Shown: positions 10,059-19,359 of the stretch, piece after piece | Layout: the number at the start of each line of letters is the position of its first letter | Position numbering within the stretch: position 1 is the stretch's first letter | Source of the DNA: Chromera velia | Taxonomy: Eukaryota; Sar; Chromeraceae | NCBI GenBank assembly: GCA_018398765.1 | Contig: JAHBMJ010001020.1 | Span: 1 to 27,794 of the forward strand | DNA: 27,794 nucleotides | Reading direction: 5' to 3' | Notes under the pieces: model-generated | Told to the model about the DNA's origin: nothing | The model's input: the letters and a program-made list of their open reading frames with translations, nothing else | The model's database searches: none | Program-made: the position numbers and the translations under genes

Positions 10059-10537
10059 TGTTAAGGTCTACTTAGAGGGGTTGGCGCTGGTGAGTGCTTG
10101 CAGAGGTTCAAGGGTCTTCAGGGCTTGATGTCGCTAGAGTGGTTCAGGTCGATCCTTAGTGACAGACTCGATCAGTGTCAGGAGTATGGAGCTTTCTTAT
10201 GATTCGGTGATCGATCTGATTTCATTGTAGTCTTCCAGAAAGTCTTTCGGAAGTCTTTCATATGATTTCAATCAAAGTATGACACGCTAACATCTGTATG
10301 ATACAAGACGTTAACATCCTGCATCTTCTTTCTTTGATTCTTAAAAAGGAGGTAGCGAGGCTTGAACCTATGACCTCTTGCTTGTTAGTGTTGTATGCTA
10401 ACCTGCTAACCATTAGGTCATGAAGGCGAGTGATACGCATAAATTTTAAATTCTCTTTTGCTCAGTATTACTTTAAACTACAATCAATTCATTTAATTTC
10501 TATTTTCTTTCTAGCTGTGCTTAAGTAACGCATAGTA
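10059..10537 (-). repeat. 3' LTR (479 bp)
   Basis: Partner of the 5' LTR, beginning TACTATGCG at 10537 (first dinucleotide TA where the 5' copy has TG) and ending CTTAACA at 10059. It directly follows a purine tract on the minus strand, as a 3' LTR should. Confidence 0.9.
10350..10427 (-). other. tRNA-like segment within the 3' LTR
   Basis: On the minus strand an A-box-like TGACCTAATGG (10420-10410) is followed 41 bp later by a B-box-like GGTTCAAGCCT (10368-10358). The D stem pairs (ACCT with AGGT), a five-pair anticodon-like stem GTTAG/CTAAC forms over a nine-base loop, and the run AGAGGTCATAGGTTCAAGCC is typical of a tRNA variable and T arm. The T and acceptor stems do not pair properly, so it is not a functional tRNA gene. 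Confidence 0.5.
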
Positions 10538-10550
10538 TTCACCCCTTTCT
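10538..10550 (-). promoter_or_regulatory. polypurine tract of the LTR element
   Basis: On the minus strand AGAAAGGGGTGAA abuts the first base of the 3' LTR. It is almost wholly purine, as needed for priming plus-strand DNA synthesis, and fixes the element's orientation as minus. Confidence 0.65.
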
Positions 10551-11491
10551 AAGATCAAGATTCCACGCTCGATTCATGTATGATCTTATCTCATAGCATT
10601 CACCCTTTTCTATATCTTTTTGTGCCTTTCCACGCCTATCCGTGCCTTTGCATATGGTTTTCTGGCGTACCGGCCAACGGCCCCTCGAGATCTCGCGCGC
10701 GCGGTGCGTGGGGTTGTCAAAAAGGCCCCGGCATATGCCAGCACGTCCTTCAGTTTGTGCGCGTAAAATCGGATGGCCTCCGCGGAAAGCATCGGGGTCT
10801 TTCATACAAATAGGCCCATATAGTTGTGAGTGCGACATGTCATGCAATGCAACACGTACAGTGCAACACGTGTTTTTCGGCTGGGGCGTGTTTCTCATTT
10901 TCGATCGGAACATTTCGATGAAAAAATTTTTGTGAAGCATGTGCATGGCACGATCGATCCCTCCTTCGATGCTCCGATTCAACTGCAACATCTTTATCAC
11001 TCTTGACGTATCCCTCACGACTCTCCCTTGGAGCATCAGTTCTCTTTTTTTTATAAGTCTCCCTCATTTCAAAGCGATGTTGTTCTTCCATCTCCTTTAG
11101 TTTCGTTTTTATTCTGCAATCGCTTCGTCTGGCCCCTTCTTGGAACCTTTTCCTCGCTTTCGTGATAACTCTCTGGCTGGCCTCTACCTCTGGAGTCTTC
11201 CATCATCCCGGTCAGAGCGAGTGCGCTCTGTGGCCTCATTATTCTCATCCTTCAAAAGCTTCACGCTAAGCTTCACGTTGATCTTGTGCCTACTGTTGTT
11301 CAAGTCATCTTTAGTCTCCTTTATCCTTGTGCTTGCAGATGCTCTCCACATCTTTGTTCTCCAACCTCTTCTACATCGCCATATCCACCTCGCCTCCGTC
11401 TCGTGTTTCCCCGTGTTCATGTTCTGACTGGTTCTGATGCAAGGCGATCCTCCTCCGTCTCCGACCTCTTCTACATCGCCACATCCTGGGC

Positions 11492-11572
11492 AAGGATCAG
11501 TATGCCTACATCCACGGTAAGGATCATTATGCCTACACCTACGGTAAGGATTATGATACCTACGTCCACGTT
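11492..11572. repeat. three 27-bp tandem units
   Basis: AAGGATCA.TATGCCTAC.TCCACGGT repeats three times at 27-bp spacing with a few substitutions. The length is a multiple of three and either strand can be read through as a nine-residue repeat (minus: GIxILTVxV). Confidence 0.75.
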
Positions 11573-11965
11573 GCCCCTATTGTCGTTGTCCTTGCTCCTC
11601 TGGAACCCGATGTCTCTTTCTGTCTCCATGGGCGTTGTTGCCTTCGACATCGGTTTCGTCTACTTCCTTGTCTCCCTCTTCCTCCCGGTGACTCCTCGAT
11701 CATCACTGCCGTCTGCTTTTATATTATCGCTTTAATCTCCTGCATGGGTTGAGTTCATCAAGTTCATCTCCATCTTCTTAGTCTTGGTCGTCTACTTGCC
11801 CTTGCGCGTGGGGCGGTGGCGTTCTTCGTGCTCTTCTTGGTCTCGATGTTGCCTCCTTGTGGCCTCCATTATCGACCTTCTTCTTTATCAGATTCTCGTC
11901 TTTCCTCTTGTAGGGGGATCTTTGGCACGCGACAGAGAGAGGCTCGGGAAGAGGAGTTAGTCCAT

Positions 11966-12442
11966 TTATGCAAGGTAGTGACTCAGCTGTTCGATGTTAA
12001 GTTTGCTGCGAGTTTGCGTTTTGCACTTCTCTGCCTCTATTTTATTTGGAAGAGCTTGTCGGCTTTGTGCTTTCTTAACAGACTGTCTTCCCGTATTCTC
12101 ACTGTCTGGCTTTGATTTGCTTATCTCTGCACCATTCACCATTTCATTCAATTTCGCTGAATTGATTTTCTCCTATGATTTTATTTGCCTGCCAGTCGTC
12201 TTATTTCGTTTATCTGGCTCCCCCCCCCATCTCATCTGCTCTGAAAGACATCTATTTGAGTGTGTATATGTGAGCGGATGATTCTGTGAGGAACCTTTTG
12301 CTATTTGTTGATTTTGCTTCTCTAAGACTTCTTTAGTATGGCATTTGGCTTCCTCTCGTACTTCTTCCTCTCTAACTTTTAATTGAAAATGAGTGTATTC
12401 ACCTCTTTTCATCGGGCTCATCTTCAGATTACTGTTGGGGTC
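11966..12442 (-). pseudogene. broken charged ORF of the LTR element
   Basis: From the ATG at 12421 (or the upstream end of the frame near 12442) a minus-strand frame runs to 11966 with a single internal stop (12175-12173). The product is rich in E, K, Q and N and looks helical (e.g. KEVLEKQNQQIAKGSSQN). Continuity of style across the stop suggests a once longer element protein. Not recognised. Confidence 0.4.
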
Positions 12443-13243
12443 GGAGGCCTAACACCGGGTTTTGCTTCTTGGGCGGTTTTTTTTTTGAATGAGCTTGGGC
12501 ACAAAGCTCGGTTTGGTGTTTATGTGTGTATGGGGTATGTGTGTATGTGTATAGGTCGATGATGATGTACTGGGGAACGGAGGCCCAGTACGAGTAATTG
12601 AGCGGGCGACCTTACCTCTCCCTGGGAGGTCCTGGTGGTGTGAGTGGCCAACTTACCCCCTGGGGGACCTTATGTGCACATGCGCATGCATCTTCTTACC
12701 GTGAAGGCGTTAGGGTCAGAGGCTGTGGGTTATGTACGCCCAGTAGGTCTGTGTTATCTGCCTTTATTCATCAGTCACCAATCGGTACGCGGTGCTGCTC
12801 CAGGGAGGGTTCGTGTGTATGTAGGTGCGGGTGAGTGGATGAATGAGGGTGAAGATGTGTGAATATGTATGTATAGGTGTTTTGTTTCCATTCATCCCTT
12901 TTCAGTACTTAGGGGGCCATTCAGTTGGTCTTTTTGTCGATGCACTTGTCTTGCCTTGCATCTTTCGTGCCCTTTATTTGGTTCAGTTGGTCATTTTGAT
13001 CTGAATCAATCAGGCATCTACCCGTCCGTCCTTTATTGATTTGATCATTCGTTTGTAAGTGTTCATCTTGTTTATCTTTTCTCTTTGTTTGGGTGGTTTT
13101 TGACTTATACACGACTTTTGTGTACCTCCAGTGCCTGCGCGTTTTCCATTTCTGGTTGTTGACGGTGCTTGCTCTGACTCTTGATCTCCCACTGTCGATG
13201 TGATTGTCGTTGAGAATGTAGTCGATGACGATTTCATCTCTCC

Positions 13244-13381
13244 ATGTCTGCAAGTTTTCAGTTCGAGGCTCCTCGGTCCCTATTTACATCTGCTTTCCCC
13301 ACGGCAACCCCGGAAGACTTAGTGAGAATTATACTGGAAGCGCACCGCCTTGGTCAACGTGAACTGGCTTCTCGTAATTGA
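13244..13381 (+). CDS. 45-codon plus-strand small ORF inside the element
   Basis: ATG at 13244 to TGA at 13379-13381. The translation has a balanced, protein-like composition (TPEDLVRIILEAHRLGQREL in its second half), unlike the low-complexity frames around it. It lies antisense to the retroelement. No family recognised; it may be chance or a captured fragment. Confidence 0.25.
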   Translation: MSASFQFEAPRSLFTSAFPTATPEDLVRIILEAHRLGQRELASRN

Positions 13382-14030
13382 GGTTGCCAGCTCCTTCTAA
13401 GGTGGGTGTTCCCTATTCTGTTCCTTACATATTTTGAATGCAATGCCAGCGTCGCACTCGGCTCTGCTAGTCTCTCTTTTATATCATAGTGTGTTGCTTT
13501 TGTTTCGTCTTCCCCCTCCTATACCGTGATTTTCTCTTTTTGATCTGTCTTCTTTCTTTGACTGCTGAGTTTCCTTTCTTGTTTTTTAAAAATAGCGGCT
13601 CCCTTTTTCACAGTTTGCTCTGCCTGAAATTACCGAATGAATGTAGTGCAGTCGCAGTCTTCAACTTTGATCAACCACAATTCGTTTGGGCATCCTTCAT
13701 AGGTGAGGGAGTATTGCACCTTCTGTCTCTCTCTCTCTCTTTTTTTTTTTTTTGACCACTTCTCTCACTTTGTGGACGAATTTTTTTTTTATCACGAGTC
13801 TGTTTAGTCTTGAAGAACGTGTATATTTCAAGCGTATGCAAGTCAAACAAAAAGTTGCGTCTCATCGAAAAAGATATATGAAATTCGGTTTTCCTGATTC
13901 TCTGTAAATCAAACAAAAAAAGAAGTGAGTCTTTCATTCAAAAAAAAAAAAAACGAGTCTTTCGTTCTCAAGTTTGTTTCCCTCCTCGCCTTTGATTCAA
14001 AGAGGTGAAGGAATGGCCTTCAAGGATGGG

Positions 14031-14315
14031 TTAAACTTTCCTGTTGTCAGCTACTGCCGAACGTGTTCGTGTACCATGATTCACCGCACGTCTACTGTCC
14101 ATCATTGCAGGTATGATCATACTGTGACCGAAGAGACGAAGAGTTCTACCCTTTGTCAGTTTAAATGGATGTGTATGACTGCTTTCATTTAGTCCTTCTT
14201 GTTGTTTTTCTTCTTTTTCTCTCCCTTTCTCCTCTCCCCTTTTTCTGTTTCTCTCCGTGGTCTTCAGTGTTCTTTGCTCTTTCCGGTCTTCCTTTTCTAT
14301 ATTTTTTTTTTTCAT
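14031..14315 (-). pseudogene. protease-like scrap after gag
   Basis: This frame begins one base off the gag frame right after the gag stop, next to an A11 run that could serve as a slippage site. Its first half is K/E/R-rich. Near its end it reads GHSMIIPAMMDSRRAVNHG, which resembles the aspartic protease pattern V-x-A-x-x-D-S-G but with R for the active-site G. A stop follows. The assignment rests on position after gag and this one motif. Confidence 0.35.
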
Positions 14316-14969
14316 GTCAAGGTCTATTTTTTCTGAGACTAAAAGGCGTAAATCGATTTACTTTCAAGTCCTTTTTTAGTCTTCTACATGCTGGCCTCCC
14401 ATATCGTTTGTTGCCACAATATGTGCATTTGCAGTCTGGTGGCAAAGGGCACTGGTCACTTACGTGAGGGGTCGAGCTTCTGCATCTCTTGCAAGTTAAT
14501 TGCTTATGCGGACACTGCTGCAGGACCGTGTTGATTAATGAGGAGACATGTCGTTCTATGAAGGGTGCGGGCTCTTCCTTCTGGCTCTCGGTAAGTCTGT
14601 CTCCTTTCATCATTTTGCTATTTATTTTTTCGACTGTCAAAAACTTTTTGGGTCTCTCAGTTGCCCCACTGTTGTGTGAAATCAGTTCTGCTGCCCCCAC
14701 TAATTCGTCGAATGAGGTGTATTGCTTTTGTGTGAGAATCGACTTTGCAATTTTGTCGAACAGTCCTCTCCAAAATTTTTTTATCAGTCTTTCATCCTCA
14801 ATCGATGAATTTGTCTGTCGACAAAGGGAAGTGTACCTGTCAGCATACTCCTGAATTGTCTCTCCTTCTCTTTGCTGCAGGTTGTCTAAGCTGTATTCTG
14901 CCTTCTCTACGTATGGTTCCTTGAGTCCGAACTTTAAAAAGAATACGTCTTTCAGGTTAGTGATGGTCT

Positions 14970-14977
14970 ACATTTTG
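14970..14977. repeat. target site duplication, left copy (ACATTTTG)
   Basis: Exact match to 16071-16078 on the other side of the nested transposon; length 8 is diagnostic for hAT-type integration. Confidence 0.8.
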
Positions 14978-16070
14978 CTAGGGTCTGACACTTAAAGTTT
15001 GTGAGGGTACCCTAGGTTTGAAGTTAAGTTTTTCAATAAAAACTTAATTTTTTGATGTTTTAAAAGAGATTTTTGAAGCTCAATTTGCTAAAAAAGCTTA
15101 AAAAATGCTAAAATAGGGTTGAGTGGCTAAGGTTAGGGTAGGTTAGGGTAGGTTTAGATAAATTTAAAACCCATTCGCTACGTCAGGTTTAGAATTGGTT
15201 TGGAAACCATGGTTGTACCAGATTCAAACCTTTGAAACCTCTTCAAGCCTGTCTAAACCTAGTCAAACTTCTAAAATTTGTATGTGAATGATCTGTTAAA
15301 AACATATTTTGTACGTTTTTACTGGTAGGACCACGTCTGTGACACTCTGTGCATGAGCGTTTCAGGAAGAGGATACAGCCTCGCTTACATCAGCATTCAC
15401 AGCAGCCGCTGCATTCTCCTTATCTTGCCCCCCCCCCCTTTTTCCCTCTCTTCTTTCCCGGCACGATCTTTGTTTGCTTGATCGCCTCTCCGTGGAGACC
15501 ACACACATGATTGAGGAATTTGGAACCCCACTACACTAAACATTGATGGCGGCTTATGAATTGAAGATAGAGAATTGAAGCAAGTTGACCGGGCATTTGA
15601 AAAGGAAATTGCACCTCTGGAGAAGTCTGTTGAAGTATGAAAGAATGAAGGTAGCTTTTGTGTTCTTGACTTTATTCTACATTCGTTGAATGATCGGTTT
15701 GTCTGATATTTCCTGGTAAAATGCCAGGTTATGTTTGCTTTACATCTTTTCTGTGTTCATGCAAAAGCTATTTGAAACCAGGTTTAGACAGGTTTAAACA
15801 GGTTTGGTCAGGTTGGGGGATTAAGTTTGCAAACCGACGTCATGAGCATTTGCGAACCTCAGAGGGCGAATTCAATTTGACTTTCCTATATATAAAAGGT
15901 CATGAGATTTAATTTGAAAACTTGTGTTATCATAGGAATAAGTTCAGTTCAATAACATCTTAAAAACCTTAAAAAACCACTTTTTACAGTTATAGCTAAT
16001 CAGAGTGACATATACTCCGAGGGTTTGTAATTAAATTATATTTATTTTTTTTTTAGGTGTCATACCCTAA
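14978..16070. mobile_element. hAT-like non-autonomous DNA transposon (1,093 bp) nested in gag
   Basis: The left end reads CTAGGGTCTGACACTTAAA and the right end, reversed, TTAGGGTATGACACCTAAA: about 19-bp terminal inverted repeats with four differences. Both sides are flanked by the exact 8-bp duplication ACATTTTG (14970-14977 and 16071-16078). An 8-bp duplication and ends containing TAGGG fit the hAT superfamily. The interior is AT-rich with repeated (G)GTTTAGA/AACCTA-type motifs and only frames under 70 codons, so no transposase; it would depend on another copy. Removing the element plus one duplication puts gag back into one frame. Confidence 0.8.
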
Positions 16071-16078
16071 ACATTTTG
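16071..16078. repeat. target site duplication, right copy (ACATTTTG)
   Basis: Partner of 14970-14977, adjoining the right terminal inverted repeat. Confidence 0.8.
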
Positions 16079-16709
16079 TTCATTTTCTCATCAAATATGT
16101 CTGTAAACCAGTTAAGTGCATTTCTTTTCAGTGATTTTCGGAAATAGAACAAGATTTGGGTGATGTTCCATTGGAAGGCAGTAGCGTCCATGTCGAAAGC
16201 TCTCCAAAAATTCTGTGTACCCTTTCTTTCTCCTGAATATGCATTGATGTCTGCTTTAATTGGGGGGTTGAAGAAGTGGTTTGGGGTTGGCAGCAGTGGA
16301 GGAGTCGGTAGCAGAGCAGCTCTTTGTATGAATTTTAAAGAGGGAAGGTGTGAGGGTACCAAAGCCGAGCTGTCTGCTGTCATTTCCTGTACAGGTAGTT
16401 TGTCTGTGTTGAGCATCAATTCAAATTCTCCTTCTTTTATTGGTTTGAATGTGACTCCCTCTTTTACTAATGCCTTCAGGACAGACGAATCCCATTTCTG
16501 TACTTGTATGAAACTCGCTGATGACTTCTTCTGCACTTTATTGGTCTGTTAATCTGTCATTTCTTCATCTGATTCTCCTTCACTCTCTTCTCCATTTCTT
16601 TTTTTCTTATTACTTTCCTTCCCTTTCTCATTCTCTTGTGTTTCGTTTTCTTCCATTTGTTTGTCTTGACTCTCCACTTCTTTTTCTATTTCCTTTTCTT
16701 TATTGTTTC

Positions 16710-17085
16710 GATTTTTGTTATTCGAAGATTTCCCTTTTTCCTTCTTTTTCAGTGGCCCCTTAATTACTTTTTTAGGTTTTTCAGCAAGCTGAAGAGACGT
16801 GTCCATTTCATGGAATTCGTCAGCGTTGTTTTTTTTCTTGTTCTTTTCTAGTGCTTTTTGTCGGGCTGTCAGTTTTTTCTTGGCCTGAGGCTGTTTTGAT
16901 TTTTGTTATTCGAAGATTTCCCCTTTTCCTTTTTTTTTAGTGGCCCCTTAATTGCTTTTTTGGGTTTTTCAGCAAGCTGAAGAGACGCGTCCATTTCGTG
17001 GAATTCGTCAACATTGTTTTTCTTCTTATTCTTTTCTAGTACTTTTTGTCGGGCTGTCAGTTTTTTCTTGGCCTAAGGCTTTGGA
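16710..17085. repeat. 188-bp tandem duplication in the gag N-terminus
   Basis: 16710-16892 and 16898-17080 align with a constant 188-bp offset and about a dozen and a half differences. Because 188 is not a multiple of three, the duplication shifts the gag frame. Where one copy has a TAG codon (17075-17073) the other has CAG, showing the stop arose by a C-to-T change after duplication or was present in one copy only. Confidence 0.85.
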
Positions 17086-17130
17086 GCCATATTTGGTTCC
17101 CTTTCCTTTTTTTTTTCGAGAGAAAAGCCT

Positions 17131-17562
17131 TCAATCTACCCAGATGTAGCGAGCGGGGGAAGGAATGTATATAGGGAGAAGTTGGCGGTTACTGTCAATA
17201 AATCTCAGCTGATGTGTGACGTCAAGATTCAGTGCCTTGATGACTTTATCTGACTGGCGATTATGAGTGACGACTGTGTATGAATACTGATCTAAAAGGA
17301 AGATTCTCAGATTTTGCTGGTCCTGAATGAATTCTGTGTTCCTCTGCAAAATTTCGTTCACGATGAGTCTCGCTCGTTCTTTCATTTCTGTTGTGTGCAA
17401 TTCTGGAAGTTCTCCAGGCAAAATTGCTCGAAGGATCTTTCTCGTTCTGGCTATGATTTTTTTGGGGTTTGCCTGGTCAATCGTTCTTTTTCGCGTCGGA
17501 TGGGTTTGGGGGATTATTTTTGTATTTCGGTTAGATAGAGTTTTTTGTTTTGCTACTGATTT
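17131..17562 (-). CDS. unknown ORF upstream of gag in the element
   Basis: The frame is open from about 17562 to a TGA at 17133-17131; the first ATG gives 96 codons from 17421. The product is mixed and protein-like (KERARLIVNEILQRNTEFI, LNLDVTHQLRFIDSNRQLLP), predicted helical, with no recognised domain. It precedes gag in a different frame, so it may be a separate leader ORF or the original N-terminal part of Gag separated by a frameshift. Confidence 0.4.
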   Translation of the reverse strand, partial: KSVAKQKTLSNRNTKIIPQTHPTRKRTIDQANPKKIIARTRKILRAILPGELPELHTTEMKERARLIVNEILQRNTEFIQDQQNLRIFLLDQYSYTVVTHNRQSDKVIKALNLDVTHQLRFIDSNRQLLPIYIPSPARYIWVD

Positions 17563-17584
17563 CTGTCAAAATCTTGTAATATAA

Positions 17585-18046
17585 GTAAAGGAAGTTGAAA
17601 ATTACGAACTTACAGAGAAAAAAAATGACCTGATAAAGTGAGAGAGGTAGAGTTCCGTTGAAGAGCGAAAAGAAAAGGGAGAATCTGAATTCAAAGAAAG
17701 ACCAAAGGGTTTGTTCAGCTGTGAAAGAAAGATTTGTGCAGCAGAGTGAAATTCCAAACTTGCTGAGGGGAAAGATGGCCTAATTTGCAGAAATATCTAG
17801 AAAAAGATCTCCTTCGTAAAAGGAAAGAAAGGGAAGCAATCCAAATTTGAATGAAGAAAGAGTTACTTGTATATGTCTCGTATATGCAGGTAGACTGCTC
17901 ATATACACGAAAGCGGCAAGCGAAAAAAGTAAGTCATACAGGGATGGAAGTAGTCGAATTTTCTTTTTGCTTCGCAGGAAAGTCCAAGTCATAAAACGCA
18001 CGAACGTTTCATAATGTGTTTTGCCTTTCGCAGAAGGATAAAGATA
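17585..18046 (-). other. leader of the LTR element, no gene seen
   Basis: Purine-rich on the plus strand, pyrimidine-rich in element orientation, with no long frame except a 90-codon minus-strand one (18052-17780) lacking any family likeness. It lies between the 79-bp array and the first ORF of the element. Confidence 0.45.
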
Positions 18047-18963
18047 AGTCAAATTTACTGTCAGGTAGAATGTGTGAAATTCGTAAAAAGGGCAGGGCTT
18101 CGCTGTTCACAGAGAAACGAAGAGAAGTCAATTTCACTGTCAGGTAGAATGCGTAAAATTCGCAAAAAGGGCAGGGCTTCGCTGTTCATAGAGAAATGAA
18201 GAGAAGTCAAATTCACTGTCAGGTAGAATGCATGAAATTCGTAAAAAGGGCATGGCTTCGCTGTTCATAGAGAAATGAAGAGAAGTCAAATTCACTGTCA
18301 GGTAGAATGCATGAAATTCGTAAAAAGGGCATGGCTTCGCTGTTTACAGAGAAACCAAGAGAAGTCAAATTCACTGTCAGGTAGAATGTATAAAATTTAC
18401 AAAAAGGGCAGGGCTTCGCCGTTCACAGAGAAACCAAGAGAAGTCAAATTTACTGTTACGTAGAATACGTGAAATTCACAAAAAAGGCAGGGCTTCGCTG
18501 TTCATAGAGAAATGAAGAGAAGTCAAATTCACTGTCAGGTAGAATACGTGAAATTCGCAAAAAGGGCAGGGCTTCGCTGTTCATAGAGAAATGAAGAGAA
18601 GTCAAATTCACTGTCAGGTAGAATGCATAAAATTCGTAAAAAGCGCAGGGCTTCGCTGTTCACAAAGAAACCAAGAGAAGTCAAATTCACTGTCAGGTAG
18701 AATGTATGAAATTTACAAAAAGGGCAGGGCTTCGCCGTTCAGAGAGAAACGAAGAGAAGTCAAATTCACTGTTAGGTAGAATACATAAAATTTGCAAAAA
18801 GGGCAGGGCTTCGCTGTTCACAGAGAAACGAGGAGAAGTCAAATTCACTGTCAGGTAGAATACATGAAATTCATAAAAAGGGCAGGGCTTCGCTGTTCAC
18901 AGAGAAACGAAGAAAAGTCAAATTCACTGTCTGATACAATGCGTGAAATTCGCAAAAAGGGCA
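18047..18963. repeat. 79-bp tandem array, about 11.6 copies
   Basis: The unit begins AGTCAAATTCACTGTCAGGT and ends ...GAGAAAYGAAGAGA. Copies differ by scattered substitutions, mostly transitions, at the same few sites (e.g. CATAGAG/CACAGAG, ATGAAG/ACGAAG/ACCAAG), with essentially constant length. 79 is not a multiple of three, so the short plus-strand frames across it are repeats of the same peptides and not a gene. There are no unique spacers, so it is not a CRISPR array. It lies in the leader of the LTR element, between LTR and gag. Confidence 0.9.
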
Positions 18964-18978
18964 AGAAAAGGCAGTACA

Positions 18979-19093
18979 GTCAGAAATTTTAGCAGCGCTT
19001 CACGGTGTGGTCCTGTCTGATGTCGATTTATGGCAGAGGACAGAAAGTGGGGTTCCGTCAGAAATTCTAGCAGCGCTTCACGATGTGGTCCTG
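18979..19093. repeat. 37-bp direct repeat in the leader
   Basis: 18979-19015 and 19057-19093 both read GTCAGAAATT.TAGCAGCGCTTCACG.TGTGGTCCTG with two differences, spaced 78 bp apart, close to the 79-bp period of the neighbouring array. Confidence 0.8.
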
Positions 19094-19339
19094 CTTCTTC
19101 TCTTTACAGGTACAGGACACCAAAAAGACAGCCAAATTAAGGGCGTACAAGTTGAGGTTTGAGTTGATGGCTTGCAGGTATGGGCTCTTGTAGTATACGT
19201 GTAGATGATCACGGCGTTCTGGTTTCCTCTGGGTGAACCTTCTCTGGACGAAGAAGGTGGTCTGCGTTACTTGTAGAATAGTTGTTGTTCGGCAGAGAAG
19301 GTTGGTCTCTGTTCGCTCAGCTCTTTGATCTTGTTGATC

Positions 19340-19359
19340 TCGAGCTAGGCGTCACCACG
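19340..19359 (-). promoter_or_regulatory. putative primer binding site
   Basis: After the 5' LTR end (…CTTAACA) the minus strand reads CG then TGGTGACGCCTAGC. A TGG two bases beyond the LTR is the expected start of a site complementary to a tRNA 3' CCA end. I could not match the following bases to a named tRNA, so this is positional evidence only. Confidence 0.4.

Larger units (their letters stand above)
10551..14030 (-). pseudogene. decayed internal region of the LTR element
   Basis: This is where pol would be expected. Frames on the minus strand are short (mostly under 110 codons), Lys/Arg/Glu-rich and cut by stops. The plus strand has equally short, Leu/Ser/Phe-rich frames that mirror them. 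No RT YxDD, RNase H or integrase HHCC/DDE pattern could be seen. Poly-A/T and CT-rich runs cluster at 13720-13960. The best-preserved stretch (12442-11966) is listed separately. Confidence 0.5.
14317..17090 (-). pseudogene. gag: gag of the LTR element, interrupted
   Basis: In reading order: a Lys-rich N-terminus from the ATG at 17090; a 188-bp tandem duplication that shifts the frame; a frame from 16806 with one internal stop (16551-16549); a capsid-like part (FWRAFDMDATAFQWN, then RKSLKRNALNWFTDIF) to 16079; then, beyond the nested transposon, the same frame resumes at 14977 with LKDVFFLKFG and QQREGETIQEYADRY. It ends with two Cys-rich knuckles: CKRC-x5-H-x4-C, and CTYC-x4-Y-x4-C in which the metal-binding His is Tyr. 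This domain order and the W-F...LKDxFxxxF...L-x-Q-x-x-x-E-x-(I/V)-x-x-(Y/F) pattern are those of Ty3/Gypsy-type retrotransposon Gag. At least three lesions make it inactive: early TAG (17075-17073), internal TAA, and a TAG at the transposon junction. Confidence 0.8.

Noticed and set aside
10350-10427. Functional tRNA gene
   Set aside because: The T and acceptor stems do not pair and the two copies differ by an 8-bp indel in the anticodon arm; kept only as a tRNA-like relic.
11783-11805. Reverse transcriptase YxDD box (QVDDQD on the minus strand)
   Set aside because: A stop follows immediately and no other RT block is in line with it.
13974-14192. Cys/His-rich plus-strand frame (CRTCSCTMIHRTSTVHHC) as a zinc-binding protein
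   Set aside because: It is antisense to the frame that follows gag, is short, and has no spacing of a known zinc domain.
18047-18963. CRISPR array
   Set aside because: The units are contiguous 79-bp repeats with no unique spacers, in a eukaryotic retroelement leader.
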